This document shows positions 26,727 through 34,927 of a stretch of DNA of 64,000 nt, in pieces. The translations under genes were made by a program, and so were the position numbers. Numbering within the stretch: position 1 is the first letter of the stretch; every line of letters starts with the position of its first letter. The stretch is from Azotimanducus chitobiosivorans (GTDB taxonomy: Bacteria > Pseudomonadota > Gammaproteobacteria > Pseudomonadales > Azotimanducaceae), in the NCBI GenBank assembly GCA_965200235.1, contig OZ241339.1, forward strand, positions 806,001 through 870,000, in the 5' to 3' direction. Under the pieces are notes generated by a model. The model searched no databases, was not told where the DNA came from, and saw only the letters and a program-made list of their open reading frames with translations.

Positions 26727-29700
26727 TAGAAGAAGTCGATCTCTCGGCTTGGGGACGGCGGACGCTCAAGATCAACCCCTTCGAGCGGCGCCGCAGCGAG
26801 CATCGCCTTGAAGTCATGTATCGGCCATGGCGGTGGCAACCGTTTCACGAAGCGGTTGAACTTCTGCGCCATGCTGTCAATATCCGTCAGTTCAATGAAC
26901 TCCCAGCGACCGACGCCTTCAAGCTTCTTCACAGCCGCGAGCCATTCGTTTTGGATGGCCTGCGACTTGATCTTGGACTCTTCGGTTTGTTCGCCTTTGA
27001 TTTCGACCACCACGTGCCATTGATTCACATCCTTCTCGCCCACAACGACGATGAAGTCCGGCACGTATTGATGAATTTGACCGGCTTTTCGATACGGTAC
27101 GGTGAAGCCAAGCCCATGGTTCTTGGCATAACTCACGACGAGTTCGTGCTTATCCAAGATCGAACAGAAGTGCCGTTCCCAACTGCTGTCGCATACCGCG
27201 TGGCTGAGATGACTTCTATTTGGATTTGGTTTCCACAGGTCGGTTTTGGTGGTGTGGAAATCAACATCATCGGTTGATCCGCACGGAGTGCACGGATCAA
27301 GCATGGCTCGGATATAGCGTTCTCCGTAGCGGCCGCGAATGGCCTGCGCGATTTTGACGCAGGCTTCGTCAGCGAGCAGCGAGTAGAGCAGTTGCGAGGG
27401 ATGAGTGCCGTCTTCGCAGACGAGATACCCCCTATCGAGCCATTGGCGCGCGATGCTGAGCAAGTCATCGAACAGATGTAGGCAACACGAGTGTTTCGCA
27501 TCGCGGAAGTGCGTCTTCACGAGCCATTTGGCGAGATGAAATGCAATCGTGGAGTTGCGCGCACCGTTCAAAAGCTCCGGTGTGAGTTCGATATTCTCGC
27601 CGAGAATGCCGCGATTCTCAGTGCGCGTCGGGCCGACCTTGTCCGGCGTCAATCTGAGAACCGACTCTTCGGTAAAGGTTGCTTGCAGTTTCTCATCGCC
27701 AAGATCGTAGGCGTAGCCTTGCACCCTCGGGAATTCAATTCGCAAATGGTCGCGGTCGGGGCGTACAGCATGGACATGCGTGGGCGGCGCGGGCGCGCGC
27801 GGCGGCGCGACCACGGGCTCGGCTGCGAAGTCGAATGGGATGCCGAGTACGTCGGCGTACTCGACGTCGAACTTGCCGTCATCGCTGGTTTCATAGGATT
27901 GACGACGCAGCGCACGACCTACAACTTGCTCACAGAGGAGCTGCGTGCCGAAGGCTCGGACGCCGAGAATGTGCGTTACCGTATTGGCGTCCCAGCCTTC
28001 TGACAGCATGGCGACCGACACGACGCAACGAATCGACGCGCCGAGGCGATTCGGCTTGCCGACCGTGTTCAGTGTTTCTCTCAACAGGTCTTCCACCGTC
28101 AAATCAGCCTGAGTGTCGCGCTTGCGTTCTTGCAACTCGCGTTTGAACCGCGCGATTTCGTCCTTCGCTGCTTTCAGGAACGAATCATTCAGGGATTCGC
28201 TCGATTCGAGTTGTTCGCTGTCGATGAGCAGCGTTCGCGGACGCTCAAGGCGCGCGCCATCCTTCGAATAATTAGAAAAGAGATCGAGGCGCCCCGGAAC
28301 CGCGTATCCATCGCTGTCGTCGGGCTCAAAGCCCGCAATGAACTTGTAGACAAGTTCCGAAGTTGCAATGTTATTGCACACGACAATGAACACTGGCGGC
28401 ATGGGAAGGTTCGCCGTTTGCCACGTATCGAAAGTCTGCCGGTAGTGCCCGTAGAGCGTGGTCAGAGCGTTTTCGAGGTCAGTCGGCAAGGTGGATGGAT
28501 CGAGCGCGCCAAATTTCCGTCCTCTTTTCTTTGGCAGGTGCGGGCCGACATGCTTCCAGAGTTCGCGAAAGCGCGGCAGTTGCCCTTCCGAAACATCATC
28601 GGCGACGGGCACTCGGGGCAGCTTGACGATACCGCACTCAATCGCGTCAAGCAGGGAGAAGTCGCTCATGGTCCATGGGAAGAGCGTGCCTTCCCGATAC
28701 CCGGAGCCGCTCAAGAAGAACGGCGTGGCAGACAGGTCAAACACGTAGCGCACACCGACTTGTCGATTCAGGGCTTCGATTCCGCTGATCCAAAGCCGCG
28801 CGGATTCGGTGTTGTGCTGCGCTTCCGCGTTCGCGTCTCTGTCCTTGTCGCCTTCTTCTGAGTCGCCTGGTTTTTCGCGATAGCAGTGGTGCGCTTCATC
28901 GTTGATGACCATGACGTTCTTCATGCCGAGAAGCTCCGAGCAGACGCGCGACAGCATTTGCCCTTCGGTTTCGATGGTCGGAATTGGCTCGCCATGTCCA
29001 GCGAGGAGGTCTCTATTGCCCGCGGCGAGTTTCGTGCGCTCTCGCAGCTTGAAGGCGTGGAAATTGGTAATGACGATCTTCGCCCTGCCGAGTTGCGAGA
29101 GCATGTCGCTCGGCACCAGTTCAAACTTCTTGCAATAGTTGTCGGGATGGTTGGGTTCAAGTACCGCCAAACGGTCGCGAATGGTGATGCCGGGCGTGAC
29201 AATCAAGAATCCGCTCGTGAACCTCGTGCTATTGGGCATGCGCACGGCATTTAAGGTCTGCCACGCGATCAGCATGGCCATGACCGTCGTCTTGCCCGCG
29301 CCGGTTGCGAGTTTGAGCGCGATTCGATAGAGCTCAGGATTGGCGTAGTTGTTGGCGCCCCGGAGGTGGCTGCGCACATCTTCATGCGCGGCCGGGCCGC
29401 CTCCCGGGCAGCCTGCGACTTCGGCAAGCCAAATGGCAGTCTCGGCGGCTTCGACTTGACAGAAGAACGGACGCCTTGCGTGAAAATCGTGTTCTCGCCA
29501 GTGGCGAAGCAGTCGCGCCGTGGTGGGTGTCACGCCGCAGTGTTCAGGCGGCAGTCGTCGCCATGCTTCCACACGGCTGCGAATCTCGTTGATGATCGGT
29601 ATCGGATCAAAGGCTTGCGTGCCGCCGAGGTCAGATTCCGCTAGTAGATCAGGCTCGATTTCCTTCGCCATCGGCACCGCGGTCGTGTACTTGGCCTCCC

Positions 29701-29812
29701 TGCGCGAGTTCGCAATCTTGCCTGTTGGCCTTCGGCGAGCGTCAAGCTCCCAATGCCGCGTCGGCGGCTCGTAGGGGGCATTGAGTATCGGCGCGCTGAA
29801 AAATTCAGTCAT
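26726..29812 (-). CDS. res: type III-like restriction endonuclease (Res), SF2 helicase-nuclease
   Basis: 1028 aa. The helicase core has Walker A LATGAGKTTVMAM (GAGKT at 171-175), INDEAHHCY (DEAH at 305-308), and a motif VI-like QVVGRALRRQSY. A C-terminal PD-(D/E)xK nuclease is visible as YVPDFIVVV then VVVEIKGEQTE. Together with Mod it should cut DNA lacking its methyl mark. Expected to be the promoter-proximal gene of the operon. Confidence 0.9.
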   Translation of the reverse strand: MTEFFSAPILNAPYEPPTRHWELDARRRPTGKIANSRREAKYTTAVPMAKEIEPDLLAESDLGGTQAFDPIPIINEIRSRVEAWRRLPPEHCGVTPTTARLLRHWREHDFHARRPFFCQVEAAETAIWLAEVAGCPGGGPAAHEDVRSHLRGANNYANPELYRIALKLATGAGKTTVMAMLIAWQTLNAVRMPNSTRFTSGFLIVTPGITIRDRLAVLEPNHPDNYCKKFELVPSDMLSQLGRAKIVITNFHAFKLRERTKLAAGNRDLLAGHGEPIPTIETEGQMLSRVCSELLGMKNVMVINDEAHHCYREKPGDSEEGDKDRDANAEAQHNTESARLWISGIEALNRQVGVRYVFDLSATPFFLSGSGYREGTLFPWTMSDFSLLDAIECGIVKLPRVPVADDVSEGQLPRFRELWKHVGPHLPKKRGRKFGALDPSTLPTDLENALTTLYGHYRQTFDTWQTANLPMPPVFIVVCNNIATSELVYKFIAGFEPDDSDGYAVPGRLDLFSNYSKDGARLERPRTLLIDSEQLESSESLNDSFLKAAKDEIARFKRELQERKRDTQADLTVEDLLRETLNTVGKPNRLGASIRCVVSVAMLSEGWDANTVTHILGVRAFGTQLLCEQVVGRALRRQSYETSDDGKFDVEYADVLGIPFDFAAEPVVAPPRAPAPPTHVHAVRPDRDHLRIEFPRVQGYAYDLGDEKLQATFTEESVLRLTPDKVGPTRTENRGILGENIELTPELLNGARNSTIAFHLAKWLVKTHFRDAKHSCCLHLFDDLLSIARQWLDRGYLVCEDGTHPSQLLYSLLADEACVKIAQAIRGRYGERYIRAMLDPCTPCGSTDDVDFHTTKTDLWKPNPNRSHLSHAVCDSSWERHFCSILDKHELVVSYAKNHGLGFTVPYRKAGQIHQYVPDFIVVVGEKDVNQWHVVVEIKGEQTEESKIKSQAIQNEWLAAVKKLEGVGRWEFIELTDIDSMAQKFNRFVKRLPPPWPIHDFKAMLAAAPLEGVDLERPPSPSREIDFF

Positions 29813-29846
29813 GCCGGATAGTGTAATGCCTTATTCGCGTACTCCG

Positions 29847-29993
29847 CTAAAACGCATACATCGCTTGCACGCCGATGCGGTACGCTTCGGTTTGCTCACT
29901 GGTAGCCACACTGACTCTGGTCGGTGTGTCGATGAGCGACATTTCGCGCTTGTGCGCGGTGACGACAATTTCTTCGATCTCGAAGTTGTGCCG
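29847..29993 (-). pseudogene. TonB-dependent receptor micro-remnant (both ends, no middle)
   Basis: In the frame directly following the vapC stop, the minus strand reads FEIEEIVVTAHKREMSLIDT then PTRVSVATSEQ, the start of a TonB-dependent receptor plug. It goes directly into EAYRIGVQAMYAF-stop, a beta-barrel end with the terminal aromatic residue. Roughly 600-700 residues of such a receptor are missing. Length about 48 codons. Confidence 0.65.
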
Positions 29994-30419
29994 CTATTGG
30001 TTGCCGAGAACCTCGGACGCTGCTGCAGCCAGCGCGCGATCAAATGTTGCGAGAGGTGCGTTTAGTTCGATAGCTAGTTGCAAGTATGCGGCATCATAGG
30101 CGGATAGGCTGGTTCGTCTTGCGAGCTGCCATCGCGCCAAAGCATTTGTGTCGCGGCGCGTGAGGTTGAATTGAGATAAGTTGTCGAGGCCACGCTTCGC
30201 AACGTCGGCGGCGCCTGCTCTCGCTTTCTTCAATGCAACGCTAATGATTTCGTCATCGATCAACCGAGGCGCAAACAGAGATTTACCAGCGAGCGACATG
30301 GCGGCAGGCTCTCGGCGCGATTCATGGAATAGCAAGGCAGCAAGCACGCTGCAATCAACCACGATAGGCGGAAGTCGATGATATGCGTGTTTCGGTTCTG
30401 CGATGAAGGGCTGAGTCAT
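29994..30419 (-). CDS. PIN-domain toxin of a VapBC/FitAB-type pair
   Basis: 141 aa. The PIN core begins at residue ~18: IVVDCSVLAALLF with D22, then DDEIISVALKKA with the second acid, then SAYDAAYLQLA and TFDRALAAAA. Expected to be a site-specific RNase. The ATG overlaps the upstream antitoxin stop by 4 bp. The reading frame stops at TAG 29994-29996 next to the receptor remnant. Confidence 0.88.
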   Translation of the reverse strand: MTQPFIAEPKHAYHRLPPIVVDCSVLAALLFHESRREPAAMSLAGKSLFAPRLIDDEIISVALKKARAGAADVAKRGLDNLSQFNLTRRDTNALARWQLARRTSLSAYDAAYLQLAIELNAPLATFDRALAAAASEVLGNQ

Positions 30420-30706
30420 CTTGCTCTTGCATCGCGCTCTTGGCGAATAATGTCGACCGCCTGCGGAGATGAATAATCTACTTCGATCCCTTGCGCTTTC
30501 TGCTCGGCGAGAAGCTGCTCGGCAGTTATCCAGCCAGATGTGACCTGCTCGTATGCGCTTTCCTTGATTCCGCTGAATCCAACTTCAGCCGCTTGACACA
30601 CGATAGACATCAACTCACCCTGAAGCGAACGATGATTCATCTTTGCGCGGGAACGGAGCTCCGCAACGACCGATTCTGGTACGTTCTTGATCGAGAGATC
30701 AGGCAT
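30416..30706 (-). CDS. FitA/Arc-type ribbon-helix-helix antitoxin
   Basis: 96 aa. The N-terminal ribbon-helix-helix is MPDLSIKNVPESVVAELRSR then NHRSLQGEL, the typical FitA pattern; the C-terminal half (ISSP-like VDYSSPQAVDIIRQERDARAR) should wrap the PIN toxin. First gene of the pair; it should repress its own promoter. A perfect TATAAT (plus 30734-30739 as ATTATA) lies 28 bp upstream of the start. Confidence 0.88.
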   Translation of the reverse strand: MPDLSIKNVPESVVAELRSRAKMNHRSLQGELMSIVCQAAEVGFSGIKESAYEQVTSGWITAEQLLAEQKAQGIEVDYSSPQAVDIIRQERDARAR

Positions 30707-30786
30707 GGGCTGTTTCCGAATGAGAATGGAGCTATTATAAAGCTGTTATGGAGCGAAATGATGCTCCTATCGTATCAGTAGTGCTG

Positions 30787-31314
30787 TCAAGTGCTTGACT
30801 GATTCCTTCGCCGCATATGCTCCGCAAATTCCCGGTCGATGGGTAGCCCATTCACCACCGTCATCCGGTCTCCATACACCACAGACAACACTTCATCGTC
30901 TCGCCAGTCGGGGTCGCTCGAATACTGATTGATCCAGTTCACCAGAACCGCATCGCGAATTTGGGACGCGCGCATGAGCGCAGCCATTTCACGTGGTGTC
31001 GATTCGGTTGACTCCATAAAGCTATGACATTCTCGAGGTGTCAATTGTTTTAAGAGTTCGTGAAAGAAGGCGATCTCGCCGCTTGAAGCGACCTGAATGT
31101 CCCGTAGTATCTCGATGGTACGAGTGAGCGTTGGGCGGTGGTAGCCCGCCATGAGGCGCGTCATCAGTTGTTCAGCATCGCCCGGACGAAGCATGTCCCA
31201 CCGCTCATCCTCTACATACGGCAGACGGGTGTTCGCGCACGCTGATGAAAACGTCTCGTCTGCGCAGACATCGTAGCCTGGGTCGATTTCGATGAAGTAG
31301 TCCTTGGAAGTCAC
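30787..31314 (-). CDS. hypothetical protein next to AbiEii-type gene
   Basis: 175 aa, no signal peptide or membrane segment, acidic, with many Thr/Arg/Glu; I recognise no family. The GTG start lies only 2 bp from the R1 repeat, and GGAG in the repeat end would serve as the ribosome-binding site (7-base spacing). The true 5' end may have been lost to the repeat. It is downstream of and on the same strand as the nucleotidyltransferase gene, so it could be that protein's partner. Confidence 0.55.
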   Translation of the reverse strand: MTSKDYFIEIDPGYDVCADETFSSACANTRLPYVEDERWDMLRPGDAEQLMTRLMAGYHRPTLTRTIEILRDIQVASSGEIAFFHELLKQLTPRECHSFMESTESTPREMAALMRASQIRDAVLVNWINQYSSDPDWRDDEVLSVVYGDRMTVVNGLPIDREFAEHMRRRNQSST

Positions 31315-31315
31315 C

Positions 31316-31521
31316 CTAGTGCTCCGTCAAACTAAAAATGAGGTATCAGCGCGCCCACAAGCGCCCATCGACATTCTTGCGAGGGTTGCCCCTCGCGCTT
31401 CTTGGCTGAGGGCTCCGTTGCGACCCTTGGCAATATACCTGATGTTCCCTGCGGGCCGCGCCTTGCATCTGGGCGCTTGTGGGTGCGCTGATCCGGCATT
31501 ATTAGTTTGATGGAGCACTAG
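31316..31521. repeat. R1 MITE-like element (copy II, both ends)
   Basis: 206 bp bounded by CTAG on both sides. The left end TGCTCCGTCAAACTAAAAAT and right end (inverted) TGCTCCATCAAACTAATAAT form a long imperfect inverted repeat of about 50 bp, continuing through CACCCACAAGCGCCCA. Its right 72 bp are identical to one end of the copy at 59680. No coding capacity of its own is credible. Confidence 0.85.
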
Positions 31522-31527
31522 CCTCGA

Positions 31528-32244
31528 TCATGAATCCGGGTCTGCGCTCAAATGTGGCTGGTACTGAAGGTCCGATACGAACATCGCGAGCACCTCCTTC
31601 CAGACATTGCTCAGGAAGCCCGGATACTCGGCATTTTGCACTCGCTTCGCTTCATCGAGCTTAACGGTTCTTGAGGCCAACGCCTCCAAGCTGCCGATCA
31701 CGCCTTGCCTAGCGTGCTTGCCGATGTGCGACCAAGCATATTCGAGAGATTGAGCGTCGAATGTCCTCGCAACACCGAAGTCATATGCGTCACGTTCAGT
31801 CACAACTTGGTTCTCGAAGAGCCGGTTGAAGAGCTTCTTGGTGAGAATATCTTTGTTGTGGCTCAGCTTTATGCCGGTAAGAATTTCCGTGTCCTCGCCG
31901 CTGCCGTGTATCTCGCTGACACGCCCGATCGACACAGGTGTGCTATCAATTTCGAAATGCAGCACGGTTCTTCTCGTCACAGAAGGTCGCTTGCCGTCGA
32001 TGCGCCCTGCTTTCCAATGCGCGGTCATCACGTCATTCAATTGTTCGAATTCGTAGAAAAGGGTGTCGATACGTGCGCCAGTCGCAAAAAAATCCAAGTC
32101 CGTACTCGTGCGATGATGCCAGTGCGCCTCCAATGCGGTGCCGCCACCAAGAGACACCTCGTCCAAGTCGATCAATGTTTCGAGCACTGCCGCTGCTCGT
32201 TCAATGACCTTGGCTGGTTGCGGATGAATGCTGAAGGCGGACAT
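31528..32244 (-). CDS. AbiEii-type nucleotidyltransferase (toxin-like)
   Basis: 238 aa. The nucleotidyltransferase signature is LGGGTALEAHWHHRTSTDLD (residues 32-51), with catalytic D49 and D51 before FF. The family includes AbiEii and MenT toxins that modify tRNA or block growth, and many unassigned relatives. KLSHNKDILTKKLFNRLFEN is also typical. No AbiEi-type antitoxin is seen upstream; an unrecognised ORF lies downstream beyond an R1 element. Confidence 0.8.
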   Translation of the reverse strand: MSAFSIHPQPAKVIERAAAVLETLIDLDEVSLGGGTALEAHWHHRTSTDLDFFATGARIDTLFYEFEQLNDVMTAHWKAGRIDGKRPSVTRRTVLHFEIDSTPVSIGRVSEIHGSGEDTEILTGIKLSHNKDILTKKLFNRLFENQVVTERDAYDFGVARTFDAQSLEYAWSHIGKHARQGVIGSLEALASRTVKLDEAKRVQNAEYPGFLSNVWKEVLAMFVSDLQYQPHLSADPDS

Positions 32245-32245
32245 G

Positions 32246-32281
32246 TGCACTTGGGAAAGTGCAAGAGGAGGGTCAATTATA
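32246..32281 (-). promoter_or_regulatory. AbiEii-type gene promoter with palindromic operator/hairpin
   Basis: On the minus strand TATAAT (plus 32276-32281 as ATTATA) is followed by a perfect 18-bp dyad TGCACTT-TCCC-AAGTGCA (32246-32263) that ends one base before the ATG. No Shine-Dalgarno sequence is present, so the transcript would be nearly leaderless with a hairpin at its 5' end. Autorepression or translation control are both plausible. Confidence 0.5.
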
Positions 32282-32455
32282 GTCGGCGATTGCTGGCAAC
32301 GTTGATGCTGTGGGCGATTCCTCGCCACATTCTAGAAGCCACGCACGGAGCGCGTGAAACAATTTGGCGGGATAGCAGCTATGACGGGAATTGGATGCTG
32401 CGAGAGTAGTGCTAAGCTATATTGGCTAGACACCTAAATGTAAGGAGAGATAGCG

Positions 32456-33103
32456 GTGGCGCTCAATCATCTGGCACTCTGCACGCACGACCCCGAACTG
32501 ACCCATAAGTTCTACACCGAAGCCATGGGCTTCTCGATCGCCGGCATCGAAGCCGACGACGTACGCGGCAACAAATACAAGCATGTCTTTTACGATGCTG
32601 GCGATGGCTCGTATCTCGCCTACTATGACCTCAATGCCTTCGGCGCGAAAGCGCATCGCAGTGCCAATACCAACATGACCGAGGCAATGGGCATCGGCGC
32701 CGCCAACGTGCACGTGGCCTGGGAAGCCAAGGACCTTGCTGGACTTGAGGCGGCCAAGGCGCGCTGGCTTGGTCATGGACTCGAGGTCATGGAATCCAAG
32801 CATCACAAGGACTGGATGCACTCGATCTACACCTTTGACCCCAACGGCCTCATGGTCGAGTGCGCCTATGTCACTGGCACGCTGCCGCCGGAAGACGCGG
32901 TGCACGCATTTCAGATTTTTGTCGAAAAGAAGGATATCGACGAGATTGGCTACGAGCGCGAGGGCATCAAGGACACCATCATTCATTTGCCTGATGCGTC
33001 AATCGCGAAGCCGCCGTATCACGTCTCTTTTGCGGAAAGGATGTTCAAAATGGATAGTGAGCGCTTGCGAGGGTTGCCCTTCGTTACTGTCGTGCAGCAC
33101 TAA
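32456..33103 (+). CDS. VOC-superfamily protein (dioxygenase/glyoxalase-like)
   Basis: 215 aa; a vicinal-oxygen-chelate domain. N-terminal NHLALCTHDPELTHKFYTEA and later HVAWEAKDLAGLE and IYTFDPNGLMVECAY are consistent with paired beta-alpha-beta-beta-beta modules and metal ligands His/Glu. GTG 32456 has GGAGAG 6-7 bases upstream. Substrate unknown. It overlaps the convergent tatC by 4 bp. Confidence 0.85.
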   Translation: MALNHLALCTHDPELTHKFYTEAMGFSIAGIEADDVRGNKYKHVFYDAGDGSYLAYYDLNAFGAKAHRSANTNMTEAMGIGAANVHVAWEAKDLAGLEAAKARWLGHGLEVMESKHHKDWMHSIYTFDPNGLMVECAYVTGTLPPEDAVHAFQIFVEKKDIDEIGYEREGIKDTIIHLPDASIAKPPYHVSFAERMFKMDSERLRGLPFVTVVQH

Positions 33104-33891
33104 TCGTCTTGCTCCTGTTCTTGGGCCTTGCGCCGGTGCACGGCGCGGGCGCAGACAAGTCCGACCTCGAAAAGCAGCCATGCGGGGACCGCGAGCGCGA
33201 TTTGCGTGACCGGGTCGGGCGGCGTCAAGACCATGCCTGCCGCAAAACACCCAATCACCACGTAGGGGCGCTTGCGCGCGAGACCTTCCGGTGAGGCAAT
33301 GCCCGCCCAGACGAGCAGCAGAATGGCAACGGGAATTTCAAAGCTGAGCCCAAAAGCGAAAGACAGGGAGACGACGAACTCAAGATAGGACGAAATGTCC
33401 GTCATCACTTGAATGCCCGGCGGCGCGACTGAGACGAAGAACTGAAACGCGACGGGGAAGATCACGAGGTAGGCGAACACGACGCCGAGATAGAACAGCA
33501 GAATGCTTGAGACGAGCAGCGGCAGACCAATGCGTTTTTCGCGAAGATAGAGCCCGGGCGCAATGAACGACCAAAGCTGATGAAGGATGAACGGCATGGC
33601 GACCATGAGCGCACCATAGGCCGACAGCTTGAGCGGCGTAATGAAGGGCGCGGCGACGCGCGTCGCGATCATGCTGGTCTCGCCGGGGAGCGCGGCGACC
33701 AGCGGCGCGGCGATGATGAGGTAGATCTCGTTGGCGAAGTAATAGATAGGCACAAACAAGAGCACAATCGCGATGAGGCTCCAAATGATGCGCCGCCTGA
33801 GCTCGCGCACATGCTCAATGAAGGGCGCCGAGTGCTCATCGACCGCCTGGTCGTGGTCGCGCTCACGCTTCAGGCTTTTTGTCGTCATCAT
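33100..33891 (-). CDS. tatC: Sec-independent translocase TatC
   Basis: Core receptor of the twin-arginine translocase. About 263 aa with six membrane helices. The family signatures FIEHVRELRRRI, FIAPGLYLREKR and GLSFEIPVAILLLVW are present, as is the PPDPVTQ loop. Start set at ATG 33891 inside tatB (29-bp overlap); 33888 is also possible. Last gene of tatABC. Confidence 0.96.
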   Translation of the reverse strand: MMTTKSLKRERDHDQAVDEHSAPFIEHVRELRRRIIWSLIAIVLLFVPIYYFANEIYLIIAAPLVAALPGETSMIATRVAAPFITPLKLSAYGALMVAMPFILHQLWSFIAPGLYLREKRIGLPLLVSSILLFYLGVVFAYLVIFPVAFQFFVSVAPPGIQVMTDISSYLEFVVSLSFAFGLSFEIPVAILLLVWAGIASPEGLARKRPYVVIGCFAAGMVLTPPDPVTQIALAVPAWLLFEVGLVCARAVHRRKAQEQEQDD

Positions 33892-34201
33892 TGTCTGGCT
33901 GCGTCGCGGCCTTGACTGTAGCGTCCTCGTTGTCAAGGTTGCCGAGCTCCTTTACGTCGGACTTAATTTCAGATTCAATAGATTTGAACTCCTTCATGAT
34001 GGACTCGTTGTGAAGCTGGCGGCGGACTTCGTCCATGCCGACTTCTCGCTCAATCTCCGCGCGCGCGGACAGATACGAGCGTCGCAAGCGTCCAACCATG
34101 AGGCCAAGCGTCCGCATGGCTTCTGGGAGCCGATCTGGACCGAGCACGAGGAGCGCAATGAGCGCAAGGATCAGGAGCTCGGGAAAGCCGATGTCAAACA
34201 C
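33863..34201 (-). CDS. tatB: Sec-independent translocase TatB
   Basis: 112 aa. One N-terminal membrane helix in MFDIGFPELLILALIALLVL, with GPDRLPEAMR marking TatB, then an amphipathic helix and an acidic soluble tail. It forms the twin-arginine signal receptor with TatC. 6 bp downstream of tatA. Confidence 0.96.
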   Translation of the reverse strand: MFDIGFPELLILALIALLVLGPDRLPEAMRTLGLMVGRLRRSYLSARAEIEREVGMDEVRRQLHNESIMKEFKSIESEIKSDVKELGNLDNEDATVKAATQPDNDDDKKPEA

Positions 34202-34207
34202 GGGAAA

Positions 34208-34432
34208 CTATGACTTGTCAGACTTGTCCGAGTCGGCGTCTTTGGCTTCGCCATCGATGATGCGCTCGGAACGCGAATCGTCCTCATCGTTCTTGTCGCT
34301 TTTGACAGCTTTGCGAAATCCCTTGATCGCGCGACCGAGGTCCGCGCCCAAGGAGCCGATGCGTTTTGAGCCAAAGACGAGCAGGACAATGGCGAGCACG
34401 ATGATGAGCTCCACAGGACCGAGTCCAAACAT
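34208..34432 (-). CDS. tatA: Sec-independent translocase TatA
   Basis: 74 aa. The membrane helix MFGLGPVELIIVLAIVLLVF is followed by GSKRIGSLGADLGRAIKGF (amphipathic helix) and a highly acidic tail. The pore-forming subunit of the Tat system. Translational spacing to tatB is tight. Confidence 0.96.
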   Translation of the reverse strand: MFGLGPVELIIVLAIVLLVFGSKRIGSLGADLGRAIKGFRKAVKSDKNDEDDSRSERIIDGEAKDADSDKSDKS

Positions 34433-34459
34433 GCCGGATGCGCCTTTTCTGTAATCAGT

Positions 34460-34476
34460 CGTCCATTATACGGACG
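34460..34476 (-). promoter_or_regulatory. tatA -10 element inside a short dyad
   Basis: CGTCC-ATTATAC-GGACG; on the minus strand this holds a perfect TATAAT 32 bp before the tatA ATG. The flanking 5-bp dyad might be an operator or coincidence. The -35 is weak. Confidence 0.35.
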
Positions 34477-34499
34477 ATGCAACACGCACACGGTTGATG

Positions 34500-34847
34500 T
34501 CATTGAGCTGATGAACGCGCGCGTTTCTCGTCGTGCCCGGAGATGCCGAGTCTTCGCTCAAGCGCTTCGAGCACGAGGGTCGGACTCACCGAATGCGACA
34601 CAAGCAACACCATGCTGTGAAACCATAGGTCGGCTGCTTCGTGCACGAGGGCATCCTTGAGCGCTTCGGAATCGCTCTCGGCATCAAATGCTTCCGCAGC
34701 TTCGATCAGTTCGCCAAGCTCTTCTTCAAGCTTGGCGCGAATCTTCGGCAGACCTCCGGCGAGCAGCGAAGCCGTATAGGATGTCTCAGGCGATGCGTCT
34801 CGCCGCTCGCTCAAGGTCTCGGAGAGTTGCTCGATAATTTGGCTCAT
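34500..34847 (-). CDS. hisE: phosphoribosyl-ATP pyrophosphatase
   Basis: Second step of histidine synthesis. 115 aa all-alpha NTP pyrophosphatase fold with the metal-binding helix EEELGELIEAAEAF and HEAADLWFHSMVLL. Stand-alone HisE (no HisI fusion). Located just upstream of tatABC on the same strand, a known gammaproteobacterial neighbourhood. Confidence 0.95.
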   Translation of the reverse strand: MSQIIEQLSETLSERRDASPETSYTASLLAGGLPKIRAKLEEELGELIEAAEAFDAESDSEALKDALVHEAADLWFHSMVLLVSHSVSPTLVLEALERRLGISGHDEKRARSSAQ

Positions 34848-34927
34848 AGGAGGCTTGAGAAAAATTGCAGGATACTCCTTGTGCTTGCCTTCATGGAACG
34901 TTGTAGCCTTCGGCTACAATACCCCGC

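Noticed and set aside
31705..32409. 234-aa plus-strand frame across the AbiEii-type gene
   Set aside because: Mostly antisense to the conserved nucleotidyltransferase; its tail beyond 32245 matches nothing I know.
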